DNA from: Coxiella-like endosymbiont
Lineage (GTDB): Bacteria > Pseudomonadota > Gammaproteobacteria > Coxiellales > Coxiellaceae
Assembly: GCF_030643785.1 (NCBI RefSeq)
Contig: NZ_CP094378.1
Location: forward strand, 1,178,001 to 1,242,000
DNA: 64,000 bases
Reading direction: 5' to 3'
Below, one piece after another: positions 1 to 9,914 of the stretch. Both the position numbers and the translations under genes were made by a program. Below the pieces are notes generated by a model that ran no database searches, was not told the origin of the DNA, and saw only the letters and a list, made by a program, of their open reading frames with translations. The number at the start of each line of letters is the position of its first letter. The first letter of the stretch is position 1.

Positions 1-936
<936 letters not shown>

Positions 937-947
<11 letters not shown>

Positions 948-1488
948 GCTGAGAATGCTCCAATAAAAACAAGGCAGCTACGCTGCGTGCTTCATGAAAT
1001 TCAGGATGAGCGAGCAAGTCGTTTCTTCTAGAAAGCTTCCATGGAATAACCTCTAAGGGCTCTGGTTCATCACCACGAATGGCTTCCCGATAAAGGTCTG
1101 TCGCTAAAATGATATGCATCATGGAATCTAAATAGCCAGGAGAAGCACTAAAACAAGCGATAATCGACATATTACGGGAACCATAGCCTACTTCTTCTTT
1201 TAATTCGCGCTCGGCTGTAAGCAAAAGTTCTTCCCCTTTTTCAATGCTGCCTTTTGGGAACCCTAGCACATAATCATTCACCCCCATACTATACTCCCGA
1301 ACCAGCAATATCGTTTCGCTATCTAACAGAGGAATAATCATTACAGCACCACACCCGCGCCCACGAATACGTTCAAAATAGCGTTCCTCTCCATTGGAAA
1401 AGCGCAGATGCAACTCTTCGATTTGGAATAATCGGCTTCGCGCAATGACGGTTTTATCGATAATGGTTGGTTTTTTAATCATGTTCAA
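937..1488 (-). CDS. nudE: ADP compounds hydrolase NudE (Nudix family)
   Basis: Nudix hydrolase of 183 residues acting on ADP-ribose, Ap3A, NADH-type substrates (housecleaning). A complete Nudix box with spacing GX5EX7REUXEEXGU runs from G80 to Y102 (RELKEEVGY at its end), with all catalytic glutamates present. The N-terminal strand pattern (RSRLFQIEELHLRFSNGEER) is typical of NudE rather than of MutT. Length is normal. It is the first gene of a minus-strand unit with cysQ (11-base overlap) and mdh, and is divergent from the dead hemW at 1504 with only 15 bases between, so the two once shared a promoter region. Intact. Confidence 0.92.
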
Positions 1489-1503
1489 ATCTCATTTTCA
1501 CGC

Positions 1504-2690
1504 TTGGACGTGAAAATGATACAATTCTATGATGTCAGTTATACCGCTCAGTTTGTATGTCATATGCCCTGTGGTGTCTCCGAAAATGCCCTTATTGTGA
1601 TTTTAATTCTCACGCTTTACATCACCCTCTTCCGGAAGAAAATTACGTTCAGGCTTTGGCTTAACGATCTCAAACAACGACTGTCCTTCATCACTGATTA
1701 CCCCATCATTTATACCATCTTTATTGGCGGAGGGACACCTAGTTTATTCTCTGCGTCAGCTTACGAAAAATTATTTTATGAAATGAAAAAAGTGTTAACC
1801 TTAAATGAGGAAATCGAAATTACCCTGGAAACTAATCCCGGAAGCGTTGAGCAGTATCGGTTCAATGGCTATCGAAAAACGGGCATTAATCGCTTGTCTC
1901 TTGGTATACAAAGTTTTTAAGATGATAAATTAAAAAAACTAGGTCGCATTCATACTGCCGAGAATGCTAAGCAAGCCATCAAAATTGCAAAACGGGCAGG
2001 ATTTAAAAACATAAATATTGACTTAATGTTTGACTTACCGAAACAAAAAATTGAAGATGCGCTCTTTGACTTACAAAATGCAATCGAATTAGATTCTACG
2101 CATATTTCGTGGTATCAATTAGCACTAGAACCGCAAACTTTTTTCTAAAAATATTCACCTGTCCCTCCTTCCTTCAGACGATTATATTTGGGAAATGTAA
2201 GTAAAGGGACAACAACAATTATTAAAAAAAACAAGGTTTTTATCAATATGAAGTTTCTGCTTATTGTCGAGATAATTATTTTTGTCAGCATAATATCAAT
2301 TATTGCAAGTTTGGTGATTATCTCGGAATTGGGGCCGAAGCGCATAGCAAATTAACTTTCGAAAATGAAATTTTTTGCTATTGGAATATCAAAAATCCTA
2401 GATTTTACATGCATCCTAAAAATTCCTTTCTAGAAGGTCAACGAAGTTTCCATCCAGAGAAGTTTGCATCCAGAAGAGCTTCCCCTCGAATCTATGATAA
2501 ATGCGCTTCGTTTGCAAAAACCGATTCCGCTTTACGCTTTTCACAAAACGAACCAGACTTGAACCCCCATGCTATTTCTTCTTGCCTTAAAACTAGCCAA
2601 AAACGAAAACTTCTCAAATTGGAAAATAACCACTTAATTGTTCTTCCGTTAAGCCACCAATTTCTTAATGAACTCTTAATGGAGATTTAA
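1504..2690 (+). pseudogene. hemW: HemW-like radical SAM protein (coproporphyrinogen III oxidase-like), degraded
   Basis: Remains of the HemW heme chaperone/radical SAM family. The iron-sulfur motif C-x3-C-x2-C (WCLRKCPYCDFNSHAL) is readable only in a second frame at 1572-1662, while flanking parts (HMP before; NDLKQRL, FIGGGTPSLF, LETNPGS, LSLGIQSF after) lie in other frames, so at least two frameshifts surround it. A TAA at 1918-1920 interrupts the conserved QSF-DDKLKKLGRIH stretch where a CAA glutamine codon is expected. Further frame changes follow near 2143 (HISWYQLALEPQTFF) and at 2443-2474, where a 16-bp tandem duplication shifts the frame; deleting one copy restores HPEELPLESMINALRLQKP. 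The C-terminal end LENNHLIVLP...FLNELLMEI is clear. Clearly non-functional. Confidence 0.9.
2443..2474. repeat. 16-bp tandem duplication in hemW relic
   Basis: Two adjacent copies of gaagtttccatccaga (one mismatch, C/G at the eighth base). The 16-bp insertion shifts the frame; removing one copy rejoins the HemW C-terminal reading frame. Confidence 0.9.
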
Positions 2691-2830
2691 ATTTGTAAGA
2701 CATATCTTACAGAAAAAAGAGTTCTTAGGTGATTTCTTTTACACTCAATAATGTCTATTATTTAAACATATCGGATTATACACCATAAGGGCAAAATGGA
2801 CGATTATTCAAGGAAAGACAGAAAGGGACC

Positions 2831-2859
2831 TCCTCTAGAAAACTAGAGGAAAGTTTTTT
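2831..2859 (+). terminator. Rho-independent terminator
   Basis: A perfect 8-bp stem TCCTCTAG (2831-2838) / CTAGAGGA (2843-2850) closes an AAAA loop and is followed by AAG and six T (2854-2859). It lies 140 bases after the hemW relic and in the right orientation to end its transcription. Confidence 0.8.
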
Positions 2860-3569
2860 GTGATAGTTTGGTGGGAATCGGTTATAGAAGATCATTCTCA
2901 CCAGCTGTCACTCTTTTCTTACTCTAAGTAACTCAACTCAAAACCTACAAAATCTGACACAGATCTATTAAGGCCTATTGTCGTAACGCTCACGAATTCA
3001 TTATCTAGGCTTTTCCCGATTGTGAAAGAAACAATGTACATATACCAACGTTAATCTAATATGTTCCTTTATTATCTCATTATCAAGGTATCGATTCCAA
3101 TCGAACTCGTCTCGAGGAATAATAAACCTAGATTTTTTGGGAGTGACGAATAGGAGTTTGGCACTATTTACTCCTAGCGTAAAAATCCATTTCGCGAGCG
3201 CATATCGTGACTAAACCGTAAAAGCCAGGAAAGGCCAGATGTTTCCGCAATAATTAAAATTAACCGAAAATTAACTGTGAAGATGCCTCTCAGGATAGAG
3301 AGGAGAATGGGTACCGCTATGTTTTTGACCGTAACCGTTCTCATAATACTCTAAAAGATATAATAAACAAACCCATAAAGTCCAAATTCTTTACTCAAGG
3401 CTTGAAAATCTCTAAAAAGAGAATAATTACCGGTCTTGTAAAATCAAATGCGATACTTCGATCCGGAACGAGAGCGCCTGTAAGATTCTTCCTCGAAATT
3501 GGCTTATACACCATTCAATGAAAAATAGCTTTTAGAAGGGATTCGTCAAATGCAGTCAAGTATTTCACA
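2860..3569. other. Gene-poor stretch without recognisable content
   Basis: About 700 bases between the terminator and the cyclic-nucleotide-binding relic. All six frames are cut by frequent stops and I recognise no protein family, RNA gene or insertion sequence. It is probably decayed coding DNA, but nothing in it proves that. Confidence 0.5.
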
Positions 3570-4034
3570 TTGAAAAAGAAAGAAATAATAAAAATTAAAC
3601 TGTTTAATGGTTTAAATGATGATAAAATCCAGAGGATTTATGCCCATTCTAAATCCGTTATTTTAAAAAAAGGAGATACGTTATTTTAAGAAAACGACAA
3701 ACTAAATTCATTCTACATAATCGTTTCCGGATCCGTTTCCATTAGAAAAATGTATAAAGCAACCGGCCAGATTTACGAAGTTTCTACACTTTCTACCAAT
3801 AACACTATCGGAGAAATGGTCCTCATATAAGTTGAAACCTGATCTATCTCGGTAGTTGCTTTAACCAATAGTAAACTTATTGAAATTTCTCTGGAACCTA
3901 TCAAAAAGAATGAGCAAATATTATCGCTTATCAGCCAGAATATCAGTCATATTCTTTCAGAAAGATTACGAAAAATTAATGAAATTACTGTTAAATCGAT
4001 GTAAAATGAGCTAGACGAACTCAAAAAAACGTAA
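3570..4034 (+). pseudogene. Cyclic nucleotide-binding domain protein, inactivated by nonsense codons
   Basis: One continuous frame of about 154 codons encodes a cNMP-binding (CAP_ED-like) domain: NGLNDDKIQRIYAHSKSVIL, then the family's strand pattern KKGDTLF / FYIIVSGSVSIR / IGEMVLI / ISVVALTNSKLIEIS, ending LSERLRKINEITV. The frame is interrupted by in-frame stops after TLF, after MVLI, after VET and after VKSM, but no frameshift is needed to read the whole domain. The glutamate of the GEM motif is present. Each stop is one C-to-T change away from a glutamine or arginine codon. It sits directly before a cyclase relic, so the pair may have formed a cyclic nucleotide signalling system. The exact protein is not identified. 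Confidence 0.72.
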
Positions 4035-4079
4035 TGATTTTAAATCCACCTAACGAAGGAATTAAAGAATAAAATTGGC

Positions 4080-6073
4080 TTAGGAGAGGAGTCTTTCATG
4101 TAAAAGACTTTATCAGCCCTTGACTTCAGAACATTCGTGATTGCATTTCCGTCTTAAAATCAAATTTTTTTCCGATGCTTGCAGGAAGAAAATATCGAAT
4201 ATACCACTTATAGTATCGGGTATTATTTCATACTTAAATTTCAAAGTGGCGAAAGTCTATATGATTAGTATCAGGAAATGAAAGAAATTTTCTTCAAAGT
4301 TTAAGTCTTTAAACTTGTTCGAACCGAACTGATCAGGACTTTTCACCTTACGGTTTCATTACTTTTATGTTGAACTAACCCTTTATAGAACCTGAATTAG
4401 AATACCGTAGCAAAACACACGAGCCTTTCATTTTATCTATGAGACAGAAAAACTATTATCTGTGGAATTACCAAGAAGCTTATAAAACTGGAAACAATGC
4501 TAATCTAAGCACCATTCAATAACACCCCCATTAATTTAGTTTTTATTTATTATAAGGGCTTATTACTTTGCAATATAATTTCTCGATTAAAAACAAAAAA
4601 GGATAAAATCAAAAAATTCTACTAATTATCTACAACAATATTATCGCCTTCTAGCGAAATTTTATTCACTTATAAATAACCAGAATAAAGCCGAAGAATT
4701 TTATGAAAAAACTATTTCTCAAGCTAAAGAAAGACAACATTTATTAGAAATGGCTTTAGCTTATGAATTAGCTGCTTTATTTTATCGTCAAACAGATAAA
4801 AATTGGTCTTTAAATATTATCTGCATGATACTTATCATAACTACAAAGCTTTTGGATTTAATCGAAAAGTACTTCAATTAGAGAACCCTTTTAAGGAGCA
4901 GTTAGCAGAAGAGAGAGCTCATAAAGATCTCACAGCCACCTCTCTTCCCTATAAAGAATTAGTTCGTTTATTCCAGGTCATCGACTTTGACAATATGTTA
5001 AAAATTAGCAATTCCCTCACATCAGAAACTAACTTGTCCTCATTAATCAAAAAGTTATTAACTGAAATTTCAAATCAAACGAATTCAGATCGTATCTTTT
5101 TATTCTTAAAAAGAAAAATCTCATCTTTATTGAAGGCAAGTATGCTTATAACAGAAATGAAGCGGCTGTGACTCATTCAGAACATCTCGGTGGCCGAAAC
5201 GACCTTCTCATCGATTTTATCAAATATGTGGAACGCGAAATAGTCGTAATTTTTTATAGAAAACCAAACAGCGATTACCCTATCCTAAATGGTTGATCGA
5301 TTACCTAGAAGCAAAATAAATTAAATCAGCCATTGTTAGTCCCAATTTTTTTCAAAAAACTCTAATCGGGTTATTCTGTTGTGAAAATCATAAATTATCT
5401 CAAGCTTACTCATAGGAACAATTGGAATTCCTCCAACTTACTGCAAAGCAAGCTGCCATCGCTATTGAAAATGCTATCCTCTATGAATCTATTGATCAGT
5501 TTGTTCCTAAGATACTGTTAAAATCGCTGGGCTGCAATAATCTACCAGAATTAAAATTAGTAGATAACAAATTAATATATCTATATCCATTATAATTTCC
5601 GATTTGCCCAGTTTTATGTCAATTTCTGAAAAATTATCTTCCACCTAACTGAGGTCTTTGATTTAATTAATGAGTATTTAAGTACAATCACGCCAAAAAT
5701 TAACAAATATGAACAAAAAATATGGACGATATATTAATAAATATATTGGTGATGCCTTTCATTGCACCGTTTCTAAAAAGAGCAGATCAAGCTTTGGACG
5801 CAAGTATTGAATTACAAGATAAACTTAAATCTTTCAATAAAACACTCGAATTAAAAGGCTTTGAAAAACTTTATCTATCCTACAGCATTAGTCTTAGTAT
5901 TGGAAATATCATTTTGGGAATCATTGGAAACGAACAGCAGCTAGAGGGTCACCGCCTTGGGAAGAGTAGTCGATATTGCTTCAGAAGATGTAATTATTAT
6001 CTACAAAATTATTGATGCACAACCCGATGCCGAAATTAAAAAAGCAACTTTACAAAATTTTAAAGGTGAATAA
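4080..6073 (+). pseudogene. Multidomain sensor with GAF and class III adenylate/guanylate cyclase domains, degraded
   Basis: Scattered over all three plus frames are pieces in the order known from large signalling ATPase/TPR-GAF-cyclase proteins. Around 4640-4870: TPR-like helices (RLLAKFYSLINNQNKAEEFY, QAKERQHLLEMALAYELAAL). Around 4970-5510: a GAF region starting FDNMLKISNSLTSETNLSSL and ending SKLPSLL/AIENAILYESIDQ. Around 5510-6010: a cyclase domain, with KYGRYINKYIGDAF (the GDA metal-site region), YSISLSIGNIILGIIGNEQQ and a VVDIAS-like end. Many stops and frameshifts; no kinase or P-loop N-terminus is visible, so the front is missing. Family assignment is from motif order only; the original length and substrate are unknown. 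Confidence 0.68.
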
Positions 6074-6249
6074 TTTACTAAAGCTAAAAAATATTTGAAG
6101 GAATTTTACAAGAAAATTCTAACGATAAGTCTGTTCAAATTCTGATCCAACATTGTAGAGATTATCCAAAAAAGCCTCCCGATGCTTGGCAAAGTAGAGT
6201 AGAATTACTCATTTAAGATTAAATTGATTCATCACAGCATCAATTGTTC

Positions 6250-7095
6250 ATTCTTACATTTTGACTTAAACTTTCTTCCCTATTTTACACAACATATAGC
6301 ACTAATATAATTACAGGAACACGTTGGTTACACAATTGCTCTTGCCTGATTCCTCACGGCTATATTAGTCCTAGTTAGTTTATGGGCTATTGCCAATTAC
6401 GCGGGTAAAAGAAAATTATGGCTGTTCATTAGTACCTATGTTTGTTATTTTAGCCACCGCTTTGTTGTAGTTTTCAATCCCCCCTGCGGCCATTTTGCGT
6501 ACCCTGACCCTAATTATAATCTGCAATATTGCCTATGAAGCCTGCTTTATTTTTTATAATACGCTCTTGTGTGTGTCTTCTACTGCTGCTGAAAATATTT
6601 CAGCAACTTTAGGCCGTATTTCGCGCTTAGGTTAGTCCATTGGAAATTTGGGCGCACTGCTGTCATTGATTATCACTTTATTTTTGCTACTTTCTAAACC
6701 TACGTCGTTAAATATTGAATCTTTTGCTCATATTCGTCTAACTACATTATTTGTAGCAATAATCTGGTTCGCTATATTTTAGCCTTCCGATTTTTCTTTT
6801 TTCCGAGACAGACCCTCTTATCAATATCCTTTGAAACAAGCCATCAGACTAGGATTAAAGGAGCTCAAACAAACCTTCCATTCTATAAAACGAACTCTCA
6901 ATCTTTTTATTTTTTTATAGCTTGAATGATCTACACCGATGGCATGATAACCTTAATTGCTTTTGGAGGCATTTATGGGTGCAGGCACTTTTAATTTCAC
7001 GCTGGACGCGCTGACATGGGAAGCGTTTTAATTTTTGTTCTGCTAGGAGGGGAAGGATGATCAATCATTTTGAGGGTTCAAGAAAGAAGAGAAGA
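6250..7095 (+). pseudogene. MFS transporter of the UMF1/Atg22-like type, degraded
   Basis: Membrane-protein fragments in changing frames: GTRYWSYTIALAGFL-like start near 6310-6350, GKRKLWLFI near 6405-6430, a run of hydrophobic segments through 6500-6780 (ILRTLTLIIICNIAYEACFI; SLIITLFLLLSKPTS), the loop DRPSYQYPLKQAIRLGLKEL (about 6805-6865) and FIFL-AW-MIYTDGMITLIAFGG near 6905-6970. This order matches the UMF1 family of MFS permeases, whose substrates are largely unknown. Numerous stops and shifts make it non-functional. The relic is cut at its 3' side by the insertion-sequence remnant beginning at 7101, so that insertion may have removed the C-terminal half. Confidence 0.6.
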
Positions 7096-7100
7096 TTAAA

Positions 7101-7489
7101 TAACTAACCTCAATTCTGGATAAGAGATAATTCAATTATTTGAAAATATTGAAAAAATATTGATGCCAGTACAATTTGACTCCGATTTTGCACAACAGGA
7201 GTTGATGATGTTGGCACCAATCACAGAGATTTTTTTGCGATCTTGATGACTGATGACTGTTGCAAGCAGTATTGAAACGAAAATTGGTGTATTTATTACT
7301 CAACTCCAATCGACCGGATCGTAAAGGGACAATGAGAGCCTGAGCGAAACTATAACAATTATTGTCTTATTTCAAAAATGTTCTGGGTGCATATTGATTG
7401 CTTATGCCTGGAAAACAAACAAAGAGGGTGTAAAATACAATTATATCTTGAGTAAAAACTATGCACTTATCCAGAGTTGAGGTTAGTTA
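7101..7489. mobile_element. Internally deleted insertion sequence (possibly IS982-like) with 24-bp inverted repeats
   Basis: The ends are inverted repeats: 7101-7124 (taactaacctcaattctgga, then taag) and 7466-7489, matching in 23 of 24 positions. Between them, in the plus direction, are transposase-like pieces: TEIF-CDLDD-CCKQY near 7222-7275 and, in another frame, SLSETITIIVLFQ near 7340-7372, followed directly by a C-terminal-like segment ILIAYAWKTNKEG. The N-terminal and LSLSExxTIxxLF pattern resembles IS982-type transposases; the catalytic centre is absent, so the element was shortened internally to about 390 bp. A 7-bp tandem duplication (7244-7257) breaks its first frame. The right end overlaps the 3' end of the membrane protein gene at 7467. 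Family assignment is tentative; the inverted repeats are certain. Confidence 0.6.
7244..7257. repeat. 7-bp tandem duplication in IS remnant
   Basis: tgatgac occurs twice in a row. Removing one copy joins FCDLDD to CCKQY in one frame. Confidence 0.7.
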
Positions 7490-7763
7490 ATCTAATCTCT
7501 CTACGAAAATAAATTGCTTTAGTTAGACCAAACAAACTAATCAAAAGCCAAGCAATTTCTATGATGCCCGAAGCTAAATTCCACGAAAAATATAAAGATA
7601 TTAAAATAAATCCTGAACCTATAAAATTTAGGAGGGAATAAGTAATACTGCTTTGATTAAGCTTATTCATTTGTAATAAACAATAAGCTAACAAAACCAG
7701 AAGGACCCCACTGATGCCGATAATGTTGAATTCTTGAGATAAAAATCGAATTAGATATCCCAT
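7467..7763 (-). CDS. CBU_0592-like small membrane protein
   Basis: A 98-residue protein with three predicted membrane spans (about residues 13-33, 40-61, 65-85) and charged ends; the middle NQSSITYSLLNFIGSGFILIS matches the three-helix CBU_0592-like domain known from Coxiella and related bacteria (function unknown; distant resemblance to SemiSWEET-sized proteins). It starts directly after the stop of the DUF2797 gene (TAA-ATG), so the two are cotranscribed. Its last eight codons (RLTNLNSG) lie inside the right inverted repeat of the adjacent insertion-sequence remnant, which means the natural C-terminus has probably been replaced by element DNA. The hydrophobic core is complete, so it may still fold. 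Confidence 0.72.
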   Translation of the reverse strand: MGYLIRFLSQEFNIIGISGVLLVLLAYCLLQMNKLNQSSITYSLLNFIGSGFILISLYFSWNLASGIIEIAWLLISLFGLTKAIYFRREIRLTNLNSG

Positions 7764-8588
7764 TTATAAGACCATACATTCGACATCATAACCCCCATAT
7801 TTCAGTATATTAATCACTCCAGTATCTAAAATAAGATATTGTCCTTTAATTCCTAAAAGGGATCCCATAATGGTGGGTGTCTTTTCAAATGAAAGAGCTT
7901 TTATTTTATTCGGATATTCTAAAACAGGGTAATTTAATCGAGTGACCGGAGTTGTTTCGAGTTTCTGAATATCTCCCTCTTTAAATTGGTTTATCACTCT
8001 GGAAAGAGAGGAGTCGGCTTCCTTTAGCAAGGCATCTCGTGCAGAGATTAAATCTATTTCTTCAATATGATTTCTTAACATTCTCCGCCAATCCGTACGA
8101 TCGGCAATGAAGGCTTTTAAGCTAACCTCTATCATGCCTGCTTGATAACGATTTTTCGTCTGTAAAATAGGCACCCCTTGAATGGCGCCTTGATCAATCC
8201 AGCGTGTGGGCACCTGCGTTTCTCGAGTAATGCCTACTTTTAGACCTGAAGAATTTGCTATATAAACCATATGATTTTGATGACAATGGATGTGAGCCCA
8301 ATCCCCAATAGGGCACCCTTCTTTTTCTACTCGACAGCGTTCCGGGTGGATAATACAAAGATCACACTCTTGCAGTCTCCTCAAACAAGGAAAACAAAAT
8401 CCTTGCTGAAAACTTTTATTAGTTTTACGCCCGCATTGAATACAATAAATTGATCCTGCATAGTTGAATGAAATAGATTTACCTAACCAGGTATTCAATA
8501 AAATTTCACCGCTCTCGTGAGTTAAATAATACTCAACAGGAGCTTTAAAAATACTTTTTAATTTTTTCAAATGAATATTAACTTTCAT
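7764..8588 (-). CDS. DUF2797 domain-containing protein
   Basis: A 274-residue soluble protein with the cysteine-rich region of the DUF2797 family: CIQCGRKTNKSFQQGFCFPC (about 50-69) and CDLCIIHPERC (75-85), followed by the GIY-YIG-like core VYIANSSGLKVGITRETQVPTRWIDQGA (about 108-135). The cysteine pairs suggest a bound metal. The function is unknown; the central part resembles GIY-YIG nuclease folds but I cannot confirm the catalytic residues. It originally overlapped the upstream ferredoxin gene at its start and is directly followed by the CBU_0592-like gene. Length normal, no lesion seen. Confidence 0.78.
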   Translation of the reverse strand: MKVNIHLKKLKSIFKAPVEYYLTHESGEILLNTWLGKSISFNYAGSIYCIQCGRKTNKSFQQGFCFPCLRRLQECDLCIIHPERCRVEKEGCPIGDWAHIHCHQNHMVYIANSSGLKVGITRETQVPTRWIDQGAIQGVPILQTKNRYQAGMIEVSLKAFIADRTDWRRMLRNHIEEIDLISARDALLKEADSSLSRVINQFKEGDIQKLETTPVTRLNYPVLEYPNKIKALSFEKTPTIMGSLLGIKGQYLILDTGVINILKYGGYDVECMVL

Positions 8589-8612
8589 TTCTTTTAAAGA
8601 AAATATACTCTT

Positions 8613-8903
8613 CTAGAGGCTTTCCGACAATAAAGGCTTTCCGACAATAAAATATTCTTGGATAATTCGCTCAATAACGTCCGGAGTGCAGGAGTGATAC
8701 CAAATACGATCGAGATAAACTACGGTAATTGGCCCTTGACAGCAAGTTCGCAAACAATTCGCTTTCGTTCGGCAAATTCCTCCCGCACCCGTTAAATTTA
8801 ATTCATTTAATCGTCGTTTTAAATATTCCCATGGCTCTAATCCTATATTCTCTGGATAGCATTGAGGTTTGGTCTGATCACAACATAAAAAATATGATGA
8901 CAA
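8613..8903 (-). CDS. Thioredoxin-like [2Fe-2S] ferredoxin, both ends altered
   Basis: Small ferredoxin of the thioredoxin-like 2Fe-2S type: CCDQTKPQC, then [20 protein letters not shown] and [14 protein letters not shown], with the clustered cysteines that hold the cluster. Both ends look damaged. At the 5' side the codons before ATG 8903 continue a plausible N-terminus ([20 protein letters not shown], start near 8965) but in another frame, separated by a run of six T/A in the ATTTTTTAT stretch. At the 3' side a 17-bp tandem duplication (8617-8650) replaces the family-like end [10 protein letters not shown] by GKPLLSESL and a stop. The remaining 96 residues still contain all cluster ligands, so activity is possible. 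First gene of a unit with DUF2797. Confidence 0.72.
   Translation of the reverse strand: MSSYFLCCDQTKPQCYPENIGLEPWEYLKRRLNELNLTGAGGICRTKANCLRTCCQGPITVVYLDRIWYHSCTPDVIERIIQEYFIVGKPLLSESL
8617..8650. repeat. 17-bp tandem duplication at the 3' end of the ferredoxin gene
   Basis: aggctttccgacaataa is present twice, perfectly. Without one copy the ferredoxin would continue as [14 protein letters not shown] and end at about 8578, overlapping the start of the DUF2797 gene. Confidence 0.9.
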
Positions 8904-9016
8904 ATTTTTTCTAACTTTAGAAGTTCTAGTTTACATTGTAACTTTTCATTCTCAAGAATGCTCATAGCCTGTCGTTCCCTTTCTATTAGATCAAGTGGGA
9001 TATTCAAAATGAAAAT

Positions 9017-9840
9017 TTATTTCTGATTCTTGTGATACCCATAGCTGAAATCGAGCATTCGCTGAAGAGGAACTTTAACTTTAGCTATAGCATCCAATAA
9101 AATTTCATTATTGCCAGTGAGTAAAGACTGCTCCAAATTTTGTAATATTCATAGCTATCCAGGGACAATGGTCCATAGCTCTTCGACACGTTGCTCCTTG
9201 CCAGCAGCAGTGGACGCTTCAATGAAAGTTTTGTGAAGCGATTACTGCTGCATTTTGTAAAAAATGCCGTGATCAGTTCGCTACAATAAAAGTGGAATTA
9301 CGTAACTCTTATGATGCTTTTAACAACTGCGGAGTAGAACACTGCACATCTGCTTGTTCAATAATGGAAGCAGGTGATTTGGGATGCACTAAAACGGCTG
9401 CTTGAGGATATTCTTTTCGTAAAGCCGCAAAAGCTTCTCCTTTGAACTCTTCATGCACAATACAAGGGCCCCATTCCATAAAATTAAATCGGCTTCTGTT
9501 CTCTTTTGTATGTAATTTCCAAAGTATCGCGGGATCAGGCGCCCATAAAATCTTTTTATCTTATCCACTCGTGCTTTAACCGCTGCTGATGTGTTGCAAT
9601 AGACCACCACTGTCTGTCCTCCGATCAGGGTGCTCATCATAAAATCGGGAAAATGTGTCAACAGGACAGGAAAGATCAAGCGAACAAGTGGCTTCACCGG
9701 TAGACATCAAAATTCGTTTTTCCGGGCTTAATAATATTTTTGCACTTTCACCCATAAACCGCACACCAGCAACAACCAACGTCACAGCGGAATGAACCAT
9801 CCCAAACTGAGCCATAGGCCTCTGCTTCCATATGAAAAAT
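9017..9840 (-). pseudogene. nadA: Quinolinate synthase NadA, N-terminally deleted and frameshifted
   Basis: NadA condenses iminoaspartate with dihydroxyacetone phosphate to quinolinate, using a 4Fe-4S cluster. Recognisable parts on the minus strand: [21 protein letters not shown] and [10 protein letters not shown] (9660-9790), [18 protein letters not shown] (about 9565-9615), LGNYIQKRTEADLILWNG (about 9465-9525), then in other frames VHPKSP (about 9380), TFIVATDHGIFYKMQQ (about 9240-9290) and PLQRMLDFSYGY (about 9035-9070), ending at 9017. The first roughly 130-150 residues, including the first cluster cysteine, are missing; upstream DNA runs straight into the 3' end of the large oxidoreductase gene. 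Several frameshifts. De novo NAD synthesis from aspartate is therefore lost, whereas nadD downstream in the window is kept. Confidence 0.88.
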
Positions 9841-9914
9841 TTGTCTATATATATTATTCGTTAGTTCCTTGTCCGTAGCTATATGGTAGCATAGGATAAA
9901 TTATAGCGAGCCTT

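Noticed and set aside
2145-2345. Open frame on the minus strand inside hemW
   Set aside because: The plus strand here reads as HemW protein in shifted frames; the minus frame has no family resemblance.
7101-7489. Inverted repeat as a transcription terminator
   Set aside because: The arms are 340 bases apart, far too distant for a terminator, and transposase-like pieces lie between.
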